Source: Bradyrhizobium sp. NP1
GTDB taxonomy: Bacteria > Pseudomonadota > Alphaproteobacteria > Rhizobiales > Xanthobacteraceae
Assembly (NCBI RefSeq): GCF_030378205.1
Contig: NZ_CP127385.1
Span: 4,318,001-4,382,000, forward strand
Direction of reading: 5' to 3'
Length of the DNA: 64,000 nt
Below are positions 38,563-48,099 of the stretch, piece after piece. Below the pieces are notes generated by a model, which ran no database searches, was not told the DNA's origin, and saw only the letters and a list, made by a program, of their open reading frames with translations. Numbering within the stretch: position 1 is the first letter of the stretch; the number at the start of each line of letters is the position of its first letter. The position numbers and the translations under genes are program-made.

Positions 38563-39213
38563 TTACTGCTCAAGCTGCTGCTGCAGCTTGCGGACAAAAC
38601 CGGTCAAGCCAACGCGGCGCTCGCGCTTCAGCCGCTCGGCCTTGAGGATCGACTGCACCTCGGCGAAGGCTTCGTCGACGTCGTAATTGATCACGATGTA
38701 GTCGTACTCAGCCCAGTGGCTCATCTCGTGGCTGGCACGGCTCATCCGCCCGCGGATGATTTCGTCCGAATCCTGCGCGCGGCTGTGCAGCCGCTTTTCC
38801 AGGTCGACCGCCGAGGGCGGCAGGATGAAGACGCTGACGACATCGGCGCGCGCCTTCTCGCGCAGTTGCTGCGTGCCCTGCCAGTCGATATCGAACAGCA
38901 CGTCCTGGCCGGCGGCGAGCGCCTCCTCGACCGGCCGGCGCGGCGTACCGTAGCGGTTGTCGAACACGGTGGCCCATTCGAGCAGCTCGCCCTGCTTTGC
39001 CATCTCCTCGAACTTCGCCTTGTCGACGAAGAAATAGTCGCGCCCGTCGACTTCGCCCGGCCGCATCGACCGGGTGGTCGCGGACACCGACATCTTCAGT
39101 CCACCCATCCGCTCGATCAAAAGGCGCGACAGCGTGGTCTTGCCGGCACCCGACGGCGAGGACAGCACGAACATCAGCCCGCGCCGATCAACCCCGTCGA
39201 AGCTCTCTGCCAT
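38563..39213 (-). CDS. gmk: Guanylate kinase
   Basis: A 216-residue enzyme that phosphorylates GMP to GDP. The P-loop is LSSPSGAGKTTLSRLL. GMP-binding residues lie in SVSATTRSMRPGEVDGRDYF and DIDWQGTQQLREKA. Length is normal. It is the last gene of the minus-strand run fabD-fabG-acpP-fabF-mltG-yicC-gmk and begins three bases after the yicC stop. It converges directly on the proline-rich protein gene. Confidence 0.96.
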   Translation of the reverse strand: MAESFDGVDRRGLMFVLSSPSGAGKTTLSRLLIERMGGLKMSVSATTRSMRPGEVDGRDYFFVDKAKFEEMAKQGELLEWATVFDNRYGTPRRPVEEALAAGQDVLFDIDWQGTQQLREKARADVVSVFILPPSAVDLEKRLHSRAQDSDEIIRGRMSRASHEMSHWAEYDYIVINYDVDEAFAEVQSILKAERLKRERRVGLTGFVRKLQQQLEQ

Positions 39214-39216
39214 CTC

Positions 39217-40104
39217 TCACTCCAGATTCTGCACCTGTTCGCGGAACTGCTCGACCACGCTCTTCATTTCGAGCCCGGTATTGGTCAGCTCGATGTCGTT
39301 CGATTTCGAACAGCAGGTGTTGACCTCGCGGTTGAACTCCTGGGCAAGGAAATCGAGCCGCCGGCCCACCGGCCCGCCCTTACCGATCATCTCCCGCGCC
39401 TGCGCAACATGGGAGGCGATGCGGTCGAGTTCCTCGCGGATGTCGGCCTTGGCCGCCATCAGGAGCGCCTCCTGGTTGAGCCGGTCGGCGTCGAAACGGT
39501 CGGCCGTCTCCAGCAGCAGCGCAACCTGCTCGGCAAGCCGCGCACGGATTGCCTCCGGGCGGCGCCCGGGCGCGGCTTCCGCCTTCTTTGCGAGCCGCTC
39601 GATCTCGTCCATCCGCTGCAGCAGGATCTGGCCCAGCGCGACGCCCTCGCGACGGCGCATCGCAACCAGGTTCGCCAGCGCCTCGTCGAACGCCGCGCCG
39701 GCCGCGTCCCGCGCCGCCTTATCCTCGGCCTCATCGCTCTCGGGCTCGACGACTTCGAGCACGCCCTTGATGCCGAGCAGCCCGTCGATGCTCGGCGCGA
39801 CCGCGTCGATCGTGCCGGCGAGCTGGCCCGCGACCTTCACAATCGCGGCAAGCACATCCTCATTGATTCGCACCGTCGCCGCCGCGCCACTGCGTTTGAC
39901 ATTGAGATTGGCGTAGATGGTGCCCCGCGACAGCACGTCCCCGGCGCGCTTCTTGGCATAAGCCTCCAATTCATCCCAGCCTGCCGGCAGCCGAAGCCGC
40001 AGGTCGAACCCCTTGGCATTGACCGACTTCAGTTCCCATTCGAACGTGTAGGGACCACTTGCGCCATGGCTTCGGGCAAAGCCGGTCATGCTCGACAGCG
40101 CCAT
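39217..40104 (-). CDS. yicC: YicC family endoribonuclease
   Basis: A 295-residue protein starting MALSSMTGFARSHGASGPY. This is the typical YicC N-terminus, with WELKSVNAKGFDLRLRLP next. The C-terminal DUF1732-like part ends IELTNTGLEMKSVVEQFREQ VQNLE. YicC proteins act as ribonucleases affecting small RNAs and mRNA turnover in other bacteria. ATG 40104 is chosen on family grounds. A longer frame from 40200 has no match. It precedes gmk by three bases, a widely conserved pair. Confidence 0.9.
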   Translation of the reverse strand: MALSSMTGFARSHGASGPYTFEWELKSVNAKGFDLRLRLPAGWDELEAYAKKRAGDVLSRGTIYANLNVKRSGAAATVRINEDVLAAIVKVAGQLAGTIDAVAPSIDGLLGIKGVLEVVEPESDEAEDKAARDAAGAAFDEALANLVAMRRREGVALGQILLQRMDEIERLAKKAEAAPGRRPEAIRARLAEQVALLLETADRFDADRLNQEALLMAAKADIREELDRIASHVAQAREMIGKGGPVGRRLDFLAQEFNREVNTCCSKSNDIELTNTGLEMKSVVEQFREQVQNLE

Positions 40105-40309
40105 CGCGTTAAAACTCCGCTCGCTTGACAACCGGGCTGGCACGACCGCCGGGCCGGAATGGTCTGCATCCGCATGCGTCGCCCCGGAAGCGGAACGCAA
40201 TCCGTGAAGAATCGGGCAGCGAGCGCGTGCGCGCGGACCTTAATGCGTTTCCGGCGAAAACGGAATCCGTTCCGCCGGCGCCAGACGCGGCCGGCCGCGG
40301 TATCCGTGC

Positions 40310-41581
40310 CTAGCGCTGAACCACCGGCGGCGAGGTGGTGGATTGGGCTGCACCCTGGCGGGCCGGGGCCGCGGCAGGCTTGGCGGGTTTTTTCGGCGCC
40401 GCTGGCTTGGTCGAAGCGGTCGGATTCGCGTCGGCCGGCGCGGTTGCAGCGGCAGGCGGCGACGCCGCGTCATCCGCCGCCGGCTCGACCGTATCGTTCT
40501 GGATCTGCTTTTCCATCGCACGCAGCTTGACGACGTTCTTCTGGTGCTGGTCGTAGGTTTCGGTAAAGGCGTGCCCGCCGGTTCCGTCCGCGACGAAATA
40601 GAGGTCGCGGGTGCGCGCCGGATTCGCCGCAGCTTCGAGCGAGGCGCGTCCGGGGTTGGAGATCGGACCGGGCGGCAGGCCATCGATCACGTAGGTGTTG
40701 TAGGGCGAGGGCTGGGTGATCTCGCTGCGCTTGATCGGCCGGCCCAGCGTGCCCTTGCCGCCGACCAGTCCGTAAATGATCGTCGGGTCGGACTGCAGCT
40801 TGATCTTCTGTCGCAGCCGATTGGTGAATACCGCGGCGACACGGCTGCGCTCTTCGGGCTTGCCGGTTTCCTTCTCGACGATCGAGGCAAGCGTCACGAG
40901 CTGGTCCGGCGATTTGAGCGGCACGTCCTGGCTGCGGCGCTCCCAGATCTCGGCAACGGCGCGCTTCTGGGCCTGCTGCATGCGCTGGATCACCTGCTCG
41001 CGGGTCGTGCCGCGCGGGAATTTGTAGGTCTCCGGCAGCAGCGTGCCTTCGCGCGGCACCTCGCGCACCGAGCCCGCGAAGATGTCGTTGTCGGATAGCC
41101 GGGCGACGATCTGCTCGGAGGTGAGGCCCTCGGGGATGGTCACCGAATGCTGCACCACCTTGCCCTCGACGATGGTGCCGATCACGTCGCGTAGCGACGC
41201 GTTCTTCTGGAAGGCGTACTCGCCGGGCTTCAATTCGGAGCGCGCTTTCAGGGCGATCACCGCGCCGATGAAGGCCCAGCGGTTGTTGTCGATCACCCCT
41301 TCGCGTTGCAGAACGTCGGCGATGTCGGCCATGCCGGCGCGCGAGGGAATGTTGACGATCTTGTCCTCCTGCAGCGGGCCCGGCGCTTCGAGCTTCTGCC
41401 TGCCGTAGTAGTAGGCGGCGCCGGTTCCGAGCATCGCGATCAGGAGGATGGTGATGATGGCATTGCCGACCACGACGAACGGATTGCGCGCGCGGTCCGA
41501 ACGCTTCGGCGGCGGAGGCACCTGCTCCGGCTCCAGCGCGGCGCGCGGGCTGCGTGGCGAAATGGGCGGCCTTTCACTCAT
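40310..41581 (-). CDS. mltG: Endolytic transglycosylase MltG
   Basis: A 423-residue YceG-like membrane-anchored enzyme that cuts nascent peptidoglycan glycan strands. One membrane helix lies at residues about 32-55 (FVVVGNAIITILLIAMLGTG). A LysM-like region follows. The catalytic domain contains TLASIVEKETGKPEE with the catalytic Glu, and IYGLVGGKGTLGRPI. RDLYFVADGTGGHAFTETY comes near the end. The C-terminal 70 residues are a Pro/Ala/Lys-rich tail of unknown role. It sits between fabF and yicC, as is usual in this order. Confidence 0.94.
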   Translation of the reverse strand: MSERPPISPRSPRAALEPEQVPPPPKRSDRARNPFVVVGNAIITILLIAMLGTGAAYYYGRQKLEAPGPLQEDKIVNIPSRAGMADIADVLQREGVIDNNRWAFIGAVIALKARSELKPGEYAFQKNASLRDVIGTIVEGKVVQHSVTIPEGLTSEQIVARLSDNDIFAGSVREVPREGTLLPETYKFPRGTTREQVIQRMQQAQKRAVAEIWERRSQDVPLKSPDQLVTLASIVEKETGKPEERSRVAAVFTNRLRQKIKLQSDPTIIYGLVGGKGTLGRPIKRSEITQPSPYNTYVIDGLPPGPISNPGRASLEAAANPARTRDLYFVADGTGGHAFTETYDQHQKNVVKLRAMEKQIQNDTVEPAADDAASPPAAATAPADANPTASTKPAAPKKPAKPAAAPARQGAAQSTTSPPVVQR

Positions 41582-41707
41582 CGATGCAACCTGAATCCTG
41601 CCGGTTCAATCGTGGCCCGACAATTCGCTTGTCCTGCCATAGCACGCGCCCACAACTATGAGTTATCGCCGATTAAGGCAAAACGGTGGACTTGTTCCAA
41701 TAACGGG

Positions 41708-42973
41708 TTAATTGACCACGCGCTGAACAATGACGGATGCGTTGGTGCCGCCGAAACCGAACGAATTCGACAGCGCGACATTGATTTCGCGCCGTCGCGC
41801 CGCCTTCGGCACCAGGTCGATTGCCGTTTCCACCGACGGGTTGTCGAGATTGATCGTCGGCGGCGCGATATTATCCCGAATCGCGAGAATCGAGAAAATC
41901 GCTTCGATCGCGCCCGCGGCGCCGAGCAGATGGCCGGTCGACGACTTGGTTGACGACATCGACACCTTCGATGCGGCGTTGCCGAGCAGCCGCTCGACCG
42001 CGCCGAGCTCGATCTCGTCGCCGACCTGCGTCGAGGTGCCGTGCGCGTTGATGTAGTCGATGTCGGACGGCGTGAGGCCGGCGCGCTTCAGCGCGGCGGT
42101 CATGCTGCGGAACCCGCCGTCGCCGTCGGGTGACGGCGAGGTGATGTGATAAGCGTCGCCGGAGAGCCCATAGCCGATCACCTCGGCATAGATCCTCGCG
42201 CCGCGCGTCTTGGCATGCTCGTACGCCTCGAGCACAACGACGCCGGCGCCCTCGCCCATCACGAAACCGTCGCGGTCCTTGTCGTAGGGGCGCGACGCCT
42301 TTTCCGGCGTCTCGTTGAATCCGGTCGACAGCGCGCGCGCCGCGCAGAAGCCGGCGATGCCGATTCGCGATATCGGTGATTCGGTGCCGCCCGCGACCAT
42401 CACGTCGGCATCGCCGAGCGCGATCAGCCGAGCGGCGTCGCCCATCGCATGCGCGCCGGTCGAGCAGGCAGTTACCACCGCGTGGTTCGGCCCCTTCAGC
42501 CCGTGCTCGATCGAGACGTAGCCGGAGGCGAGATTGATCAGGCGGCCGGGAATGAAGAACGGCGACACCTTGCGCGGGCCGCGCTCCTTCAGGAGGATCG
42601 CGGTCTCGGCGATGCCGGAGAGACCGCCGATGCCGGAGCCGATCATCACGCCGGTAGCGCAGCGCTCCTGTTCGGTGGCCGGATGCCAGTTGGCATCGTC
42701 GAGCGCCTGACGTGCGGCGCACATCGCAAAGATGATGAAGTCGTCGACCTTGCGCTGGTCCTTCGGCTCCATCCACTGGTCGGGGTTGAACGTATCGCCC
42801 GAACCGTCGCCACGCGGCACGCTGCATGCGATCTTGCTCGGCAGGTCGGACACATCGAACGTGTCGATCTTCCGCGCGCCGCTCTCGCCATTCAGTATGC
42901 GCTTCCAGCTTGGCTCGACGCCGCAGCCCAGGGGCGACACCATGCCGAGGCCCGTGACGACAACTCGCCTCAT
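41708..42973 (-). CDS. fabF: Beta-ketoacyl-ACP synthase II
   Basis: A 421-residue condensing enzyme of fatty-acid elongation. The N-terminus is RRVVVTGLGMVSPLGCGVEP. The active-site cysteine is in VVTACSTGAHAMGDAARL. Catalytic histidines lie in INAHGTSTQVGD and KSSTGHLLGAAGAIEAI. It joins malonyl-ACP to acyl-ACP. It lies downstream of acpP on the same strand, with a 258-base gap that may hold its own promoter. Confidence 0.96.
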   Translation of the reverse strand: MRRVVVTGLGMVSPLGCGVEPSWKRILNGESGARKIDTFDVSDLPSKIACSVPRGDGSGDTFNPDQWMEPKDQRKVDDFIIFAMCAARQALDDANWHPATEQERCATGVMIGSGIGGLSGIAETAILLKERGPRKVSPFFIPGRLINLASGYVSIEHGLKGPNHAVVTACSTGAHAMGDAARLIALGDADVMVAGGTESPISRIGIAGFCAARALSTGFNETPEKASRPYDKDRDGFVMGEGAGVVVLEAYEHAKTRGARIYAEVIGYGLSGDAYHITSPSPDGDGGFRSMTAALKRAGLTPSDIDYINAHGTSTQVGDEIELGAVERLLGNAASKVSMSSTKSSTGHLLGAAGAIEAIFSILAIRDNIAPPTINLDNPSVETAIDLVPKAARRREINVALSNSFGFGGTNASVIVQRVVN

Positions 42974-43231
42974 GTCCTCAACTCCACCCCGGAACCGACG
43001 GCTCGCAGCAATGAACCGGCGTCCCGCCTGTTCGGAAGCGATCCGGGGGTGCCTGTTTCCGAGATCCGCAAATCATCGCGACGATTTCTTCTAGACCGAA
43101 CCTCGGAAAACGTAAGGACGCTGGCGAGCAACTGTTCCAGTGCCGCCGCCTGATGCGAGGTTCCTGCGCGCGCATGCCGCGTCATGCAGGAGCGTCAAGC
43201 CGGCGGGACTGGTCAAACCGCGGAAGGCGTC

Positions 43232-43471
43232 TCAGCTCTTCGCGTTCTTCTCGAGAAACTTCGTGGCGTCGCCGACGGTCAGGATGGTTTCCGCCGCGTC
43301 GTCGGGAATCTCGCAACCGAACTCTTCTTCGAAAGCCATCACGAGCTCGACGGTGTCGAGGCTGTCGGCGCCGAGGTCATCGATGAAGCTCGCGCTGTCG
43401 ACCACTTTTTCGGGCTCAACACCAAGGTGTTCGACCACGATCTTCTTAACCCGCTCGCCAATCTCACTCAT
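43232..43471 (-). CDS. acpP: Acyl carrier protein
   Basis: A 79-residue acidic carrier protein. The phosphopantetheine serine lies in [20 protein letters not shown], a perfect AcpP motif. The N-terminus [20 protein letters not shown] is equally typical. It carries growing acyl chains for the fab enzymes and for lipid A synthesis. GAGGG precedes the ATG. It is flanked by fabG and fabF and has about 290 bases of upstream non-coding DNA, consistent with its own strong promoter. Confidence 0.97.
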   Translation of the reverse strand: MSEIGERVKKIVVEHLGVEPEKVVDSASFIDDLGADSLDTVELVMAFEEEFGCEIPDDAAETILTVGDATKFLEKNAKS

Positions 43472-43621
43472 CGTTCACCCTCGTGCTTGTTCCCTTCAGA
43501 TCCGGCCGGACGATACAAGCCATCGTGGCCGACAAACTTCCCTAGCAATCGCGCGTAGTCTTGATTGGCCCGTCCGTCATCCCGACCGGGACCTGACGAA
43601 CGACGCAGGCTCTGCACCGCC

Positions 43622-43648
43622 AATATACAGGGTTTCAAATTCCTGCAA
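43622..43648 (-). promoter_or_regulatory. Candidate acpP promoter
   Basis: On the minus strand TTGCAG (43648-43643) and TATATT (43627-43622) are separated by 15 bases, shorter than the ideal 17. It lies in the 294-base gap between fabG and acpP and would give a leader of about 140 bases. The rest of this gap shows no gene or strong structure. Confidence 0.25.
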
Positions 43649-43765
43649 TGGCGTTCTTTGCCCATGCGACGGGGGGTTCGGTTATCATACTTCGCCAGCC
43701 TTGACTACACGCCGAACACCCCTCGAAAACGGCTTTTCGCCGCATTCGACTGGCCCCTAACCGGC

Positions 43766-44503
43766 TCAAATCATGGCCATTCCGCCGTTGACGTGAATCG
43801 TCTGCCCGGTCACGTAGCTGGCCTCGTTCGAGCTCAGATAGACCGCAGCCGCAGCAACGTCCTCCGCCGTGCCGAGCCGCCCCGCGGGGACCCTGGTCAG
43901 GATCGCCTCGCGCTGCTTGTCGTTGAGCGCATCCGTCATCGGCGTCTTGATGAAGCCGGGCGCGATGCAATTGGCGGTCACGTTGCGCCGCGCATATTCG
44001 GCGGCCAGCGTCTTGATCATGCCGATCAGGCCGGCCTTGGAGGCGGTATAGTTGCCCTGCCCCGGGTTGCCGGTGACCCCGACCACCGAGGTGATGGCGA
44101 TGATGCGGCCGAAACGCTTGCGCATCATCAGCTTGGTCGCCGCCCGCGCGAGGCGAAACGTCGCGGTCAGGTTGACGTTGATGACCTCGTTCCAGTCCTC
44201 GTCGCGCAGCTGCACGAACAGGTTGTCCTTGGTGATCCCCGCATTGGCGATCAGGATGTCGAGCTGTCCCATCGCCTGTTCGGCCGCGGGCACCAATGCC
44301 TCCACCGCCGCGCTGTCTGAAAGGTTGCAGGGCAGCACGTGCACCCGCTCCCCCAGTTCGGCGGCAAGCTTGTCCAGCACCTCCCGCCGCGTACCCGAGA
44401 GCGTCACGGTTGCGCCCTGGCGATGCAGGGCTGTCGCGATCGCCCCGCCAATGCCGCCGGTCGCCCCGGTCACCAGTGCCGTTCTGCCAGTCAGATCGAA
44501 CAT
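43766..44503 (-). CDS. fabG: 3-oxoacyl-ACP reductase
   Basis: A 245-residue short-chain dehydrogenase. MFDLTGRTALVTGATGGIGG holds the NADPH-binding glycine motif. ILIANAGITKDNLFVQLRDE is the family NAG stretch. Catalytic Ser/Tyr/Lys are in ITSVVGVTGNPGQGNYTASK. It reduces 3-oxoacyl-ACP to 3-hydroxyacyl-ACP in fatty-acid elongation. I start at ATG 44503 on family alignment. The upstream extension to 44608 overlaps fabD. It lies between fabD and acpP. Confidence 0.96.
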   Translation of the reverse strand: MFDLTGRTALVTGATGGIGGAIATALHRQGATVTLSGTRREVLDKLAAELGERVHVLPCNLSDSAAVEALVPAAEQAMGQLDILIANAGITKDNLFVQLRDEDWNEVINVNLTATFRLARAATKLMMRKRFGRIIAITSVVGVTGNPGQGNYTASKAGLIGMIKTLAAEYARRNVTANCIAPGFIKTPMTDALNDKQREAILTRVPAGRLGTAEDVAAAAVYLSSNEASYVTGQTIHVNGGMAMI

Positions 44504-44552
44504 CGATGTCTCCTTGCGCCGAACGCGGCAGCAACTGCCCGCCGGCATGAAT

Positions 44553-45500
44553 TCACCGCGCGAGCGCTTCCTTCGCGGCGGCAATATCGTTCGGGCCGCC
44601 GACCGCAATGCCCACGGCCCCCTCGGCGATTCGCTTGACGAGCCCGCTCAGCACCTTGCCGGAGCCGATTTCGAGAAAGCGCGTCACGCCCCTGCCCGCC
44701 ATATAGGCCACCGACTCGCGCCAGCGCACCGTGCCGGTGACCTGCTCGACCAGGCGGCGGCGGATTTCATCGGGATCGGATATCGCCGAGGCCAGCACGT
44801 TCGACACCAGCGGCGCCGCCGGCGCCTTGATGGTGACGTCGGCCAATGCCTTCGCCATCACGTCAGCGGCAGGCTGCATCAGCTTGCAGTGGAACGGCGC
44901 CGACACCGGCAACAGCATCGCGCGTTTTGCGCCCTTGCCCTTGGCGATCTCGACGGCGCGGTCGACGGCCGCCTTGTCGCCGGAAACCACCACCTGGCCG
45001 CCGCCATTGTCGTTGGCGGCCTGGCAGACCTGGCCCTGCGCAGCCTCGTCGGCGACCGCGACAGCCGTCTCATAGTCGAGGCCGAGCAGCGCCGCCATGG
45101 CGCCGGCGCCGACCGGCACCGCCTTCTGCATGGCGAGCCCGCGCGTGCGTAACAGGCGCGCGGTGTCGCCGGCCGAGAGGCTGCCGGCGGCGGCCAGCGC
45201 GGAATATTCGCCGAGCGAATGACCGGCGACGAAGGCTGCATCCCGTCCGACGGAAACGCCGGCTTCCGATTCGAGCACCCGCAGCGCGGCCAGCGACACC
45301 GCCATCAGCGCCGGCTGGGCGTTCTCGGTGAGCTGCAAGGTCTCGGCCGGACCATCCCAGATGGTCGCGGTCAGCTTCTCGCCGAGCGCGGCATCGACTT
45401 CGTCGAACACGGCGCGCGCGGCCGGAAAGGCCTCGGCCAGCGCCTTGCCCATGCCCACGGCTTGGGAACCCTGTCCCGGAAAGGTGAATGCTGCCGTCAT
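44553..45500 (-). CDS. fabD: Malonyl-CoA--ACP transacylase
   Basis: A 315-residue acyltransferase that loads malonate onto AcpP. FTFPGQGSQAVGMGKALAEA opens the protein. The nucleophilic serine is in FVAGHSLGEYSALAAAG. The catalytic His lies in LPVSAPFHCKLMQPAA. AGGGAG precedes ATG 45500. It is the first gene of the fabD-fabG-acpP-fabF run and is divergent from the GGDEF gene. Confidence 0.96.
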   Translation of the reverse strand: MTAAFTFPGQGSQAVGMGKALAEAFPAARAVFDEVDAALGEKLTATIWDGPAETLQLTENAQPALMAVSLAALRVLESEAGVSVGRDAAFVAGHSLGEYSALAAAGSLSAGDTARLLRTRGLAMQKAVPVGAGAMAALLGLDYETAVAVADEAAQGQVCQAANDNGGGQVVVSGDKAAVDRAVEIAKGKGAKRAMLLPVSAPFHCKLMQPAADVMAKALADVTIKAPAAPLVSNVLASAISDPDEIRRRLVEQVTGTVRWRESVAYMAGRGVTRFLEIGSGKVLSGLVKRIAEGAVGIAVGGPNDIAAAKEALAR

Positions 45501-45778
45501 CGGCGCTCCCTGACGTCAGTGAAGAACCCTAAAGTCGCGCCGTATGACACCGGCGGCGACCATGCTGTCAAGCGCCGCCCTGCCCGTCGGCAACCGGCTC
45601 GCGATCCTTTGCCAGTCCCCTAGTCGTCCCGTTTCGCCCTCGCGCGCCGGCGTCGCGACCGTTCAAATACGGGAAAAGCAGCCAAAACTGATAGCGTTTG
45701 CCACCCAAAGTTAACAGTGAACGCAATCCGCGCGCTCTTTTTAAGGAGCGCTCAATTCCTGCCGGCCATCGTAACCGC

Positions 45779-47065
45779 ATGCAGGACGACAGCAAAAGGT
45801 TGGAGGCGCGTGAGCGCGCGCGGCCGGGCGGCCGGCCCGCCCGTGCGGTGCGTAGCGCCATTGCCTGGGTCGTCACGGGCCCGCACCGGCAGCCGGCCGA
45901 GATCGAGGGTGCCCTGCTGCGCCAGAGCCTCACCAAGGCGCGGCCGCTCGTCATCTCGGTTTTGTCCTCGTCGCTGATGGCCCTGATCGCCGCGCTGATG
46001 ACCGGCGCGCCGTGGGCCTATGGCTGGTTTTCAGCCGAGCTGTTGATCGGCGGGTTGCGGCTGTGGCTGACGGGCCGGCTGGCCAAGGCCGAGGCGCTCG
46101 GTCGTCGCGGCAACACCTCGGCGCCGATCTTCGCAGGCTTCGCTGCCTTCACCGCACTGTCCACCGGCAGCTATCTTTGCGTCGCCTCCGGTGAGTGGCC
46201 GCTGATCGTGATGGCCGGCATCGGCATTGCGAGCCTGGTTGGCGCGGTGTCCTCGCGCAACGCCGGAACGCCGCGCTACGGTTTCCTCCTGATCTGCATT
46301 CTGACGCTCCCCTTTGCCGTTGCGGCGCTGCGCTCGCCGCTGCCGTTCTTGTTCGTGGTCGGCATCCAGCTCCCGCTCTATGCCTCGGGCGTCATCTTCG
46401 TCATGCTCGAGAACTACAAGGTGCTGCTCCATCTCCACCATTCCGAGCGCGAGAATCGCAGGCTCGCGCAGCATGACCTGCTCACCGGGCTGCCGAACCG
46501 GGCGCTGAACCTGCAGCGCTTCGACGAGCTGCTTGCGAGCCTGCGCGGCGCGCGCGGCAACCGGATGCGCCGGCCGTTCACGGTGTTCTGCCTCGACCTC
46601 GACGGTTTCAAGGACGTCAACGACCGGTTCGGCCACGCCGCCGGCGACGCCGTCCTGGTCGCGGTCGCAACCCGGTTGCGCGAGAGCGTCCGCGAGCTCG
46701 ATCTGGTCTCGCGCATCGGCGGCGATGAATTCGTCATCCTGCTGCCCGGCATCTCGCCCGAAGAGGCCTCGGCGATCGCCGAGCGCATCATCGCCGCCGT
46801 CGCCGCGCCCTTCGAGGTCGGCGCACAGGCGACTGTGGCGATCGGGATCAGCATCGGCGCCGCCAGCGCGCCGGCCGATGGCGAAACCGCGGACGCCCTG
46901 CTTCGGTCAGCCGACCGGGCGCTGTACGAAGCCAAGATTCGCGGCAAGAACCTGTTCGTGACCTATCGCGCCGCCAGCGCCGCGGGCCTGGTTCCAGAAC
47001 CCGGCGTCGACAGCAGCACCGGAACATTCGGGGAACAATCGCGCTACCTCGACTGGACCGGATAG
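45779..47065 (+). CDS. Membrane-bound diguanylate cyclase (GGDEF)
   Basis: About 428 residues. The N-terminal half has six or so hydrophobic segments (LVISVLSSSLMALIAALMTG, FAAFTALSTGSYLCVA, LPFLFVVGIQLPLYASGVIF), a probable membrane sensor module of unknown ligand. The C-terminal GGDEF domain has HDLLTGLPNRALNLQRFDEL and an intact RIGGDEFVILLPG. It should make cyclic-di-GMP. No EAL domain is present and I see no RxxD inhibitory site. The start is uncertain: ATG 45779 lacks a good ribosome-binding site. It lies between fabD and the rpsF operon. Confidence 0.88.
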   Translation: MQDDSKRLEARERARPGGRPARAVRSAIAWVVTGPHRQPAEIEGALLRQSLTKARPLVISVLSSSLMALIAALMTGAPWAYGWFSAELLIGGLRLWLTGRLAKAEALGRRGNTSAPIFAGFAAFTALSTGSYLCVASGEWPLIVMAGIGIASLVGAVSSRNAGTPRYGFLLICILTLPFAVAALRSPLPFLFVVGIQLPLYASGVIFVMLENYKVLLHLHHSERENRRLAQHDLLTGLPNRALNLQRFDELLASLRGARGNRMRRPFTVFCLDLDGFKDVNDRFGHAAGDAVLVAVATRLRESVRELDLVSRIGGDEFVILLPGISPEEASAIAERIIAAVAAPFEVGAQATVAIGISIGAASAPADGETADALLRSADRALYEAKIRGKNLFVTYRAASAAGLVPEPGVDSSTGTFGEQSRYLDWTG

Positions 47066-47087
47066 GGAATTAAACCGGGCTCCCGCC

Positions 47088-47115
47088 TTGCCATTCGGGT
47101 CAAAATCCGTATAAA
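47088..47115 (+). promoter_or_regulatory. Candidate promoter of the rpsF-rpsR operon
   Basis: TTGCCA (47088-47093) and TATAAA (47110-47115) are spaced by 16 bases, a good sigma-70-type pair just after the GGDEF stop. Transcription would begin near 47122, leaving a leader of about 190 bases before rpsF. Confidence 0.55.
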
Positions 47116-47121
47116 GCGCGC

Positions 47122-47311
47122 CATCCGTAGCCCCCGGCCGGGAGCTGAACGGACGGTCTCAGCAATCTCTCCATCTTGGCGACGTTGATGTGACAGGGCC
47201 AGTCGGCCCGTCGTCCCGTGCTTCCGCCTTCTGAGCAATATCGAGTCCTTTCCGAAGGTCTCGAAGGGCTTGCCGCCGGGGTCTGCGCCAACGCATAAGG
47301 AAAGGACGTCC
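47122..47311 (+). promoter_or_regulatory. Structured rpsF leader, possible S6:S18 binding region
   Basis: The leader contains a near-perfect hairpin at 47242-47263: CGAG-T-CCTT, loop TCCG, AAGG-T-CTCG, with a T-T mismatch in the stem. A GC-rich stretch and the ribosome-binding site follow. In many bacteria the S6:S18 complex binds its own operon leader at a hairpin with a bulged CCG. Here CCG is in the loop, so a match to that motif is only possible. Confidence 0.35.
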
Positions 47312-47782
47312 ATGCCTCTGTACGAGCATGTTTTTCTCGCGCGTCAGGACGCGAGCCCCCAACAGGTTGACGAGCTGACCGCTCAGATGAGCGGCATCAT
47401 CCAGGGTCTTGGCGGCAAGGTCACCAAGACCGAGAGCTGGGGCCTGCGCTCGCTGACCTATCGCATCAACAAGAACCGCAAGGCGCACTTCGTGCTGCTC
47501 AACGTCGACGCCCCCTCGGCCGCGATTGCCGAGGTCGAGCGCCAGGAGCGGATCAGCGAGGACGTCCTGCGCTATCTCAGCGTCCGCGTCGACGAGCTCG
47601 AGGAAGGCCCCTCCGCCATGATGCGCAAGGCCGACCGCGACCGCGAGCGTGACGATCGTGGCGGCGGCTTCCGCGGCGGCGATCGCGACGGCGGCGGTTT
47701 CCGCGGTGGTGACCGCGGCGGTGACCGCGACCGCGGTCCGCGCCGCCCGCGCGATGACGCCGAAGGCGGGGAAGAGGAGTAA
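47312..47782 (+). CDS. rpsF: 30S ribosomal protein S6
   Basis: A 156-residue protein starting [20 protein letters not shown], then [20 protein letters not shown], the S6 family core (residues 1 to about 100). The C-terminal 50 residues are an Arg/Asp/Gly-rich tail ([20 protein letters not shown]), much longer than the core family and common in this group of bacteria. S6 pairs with S18 on the central domain of 16S rRNA. It precedes rpsR by five bases. Confidence 0.96.
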   Translation: MPLYEHVFLARQDASPQQVDELTAQMSGIIQGLGGKVTKTESWGLRSLTYRINKNRKAHFVLLNVDAPSAAIAEVERQERISEDVLRYLSVRVDELEEGPSAMMRKADRDRERDDRGGGFRGGDRDGGGFRGGDRGGDRDRGPRRPRDDAEGGEEE

Positions 47783-47787
47783 GAATC

Positions 47788-48027
47788 ATGGCTGATGCTG
47801 GTGCCCGCCGTCCGTTTTTCCGCCGCCGCAAGACCTGCCCGTTCACCGGTCCGAACGCGCCGAAGATCGACTACAAGGATTCCAAGCTGCTGATGCGTTA
47901 CGTCTCCGAGCGCGGCAAGATCGTGCCGAGCCGCATCACGGCCGTGTCCGCCAAGAAGCAGCGTGAACTCGCCCGCGCCATCAAGCGCGCGCGTTTCCTC
48001 GGCCTCTTGCCCTACGTCATTCGCTGA
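47788..48027 (+). CDS. rpsR: 30S ribosomal protein S18
   Basis: A 79-residue basic protein with the S18 pattern: [40 protein letters not shown], then [26 protein letters not shown] precedes the ATG five bases after rpsF. It binds S6 in the 30S platform. A GC-rich hairpin follows the stop before the DUF2232 gene. Confidence 0.97.
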   Translation: MADAGARRPFFRRRKTCPFTGPNAPKIDYKDSKLLMRYVSERGKIVPSRITAVSAKKQRELARAIKRARFLGLLPYVIR

Positions 48028-48033
48028 CGATCC

Positions 48034-48057
48034 GTCCGCGGCGGCGATGCCGCGGAC
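48034..48057 (+). terminator. Hairpin between rpsR and the DUF2232 gene
   Basis: A perfect 9-bp stem, GTCCGCGGC with GCCGCGGAC, encloses a six-base loop seven bases after the rpsR stop. Only a short, interrupted T stretch (ACTTTATATCT) follows, so it may be a partial terminator or a 3'-end stabiliser that lowers expression of the downstream membrane gene relative to the ribosomal genes. Confidence 0.5.
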
Positions 48058-48099
48058 ACTTTATATCTCATAAGGCTTCCGGTCTTCCGCCGGTCGCCG

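Noticed and set aside
38716..40128. 470-codon plus-strand open frame
   Set aside because: Antisense to gmk and yicC. No ribosome-binding site or family features.
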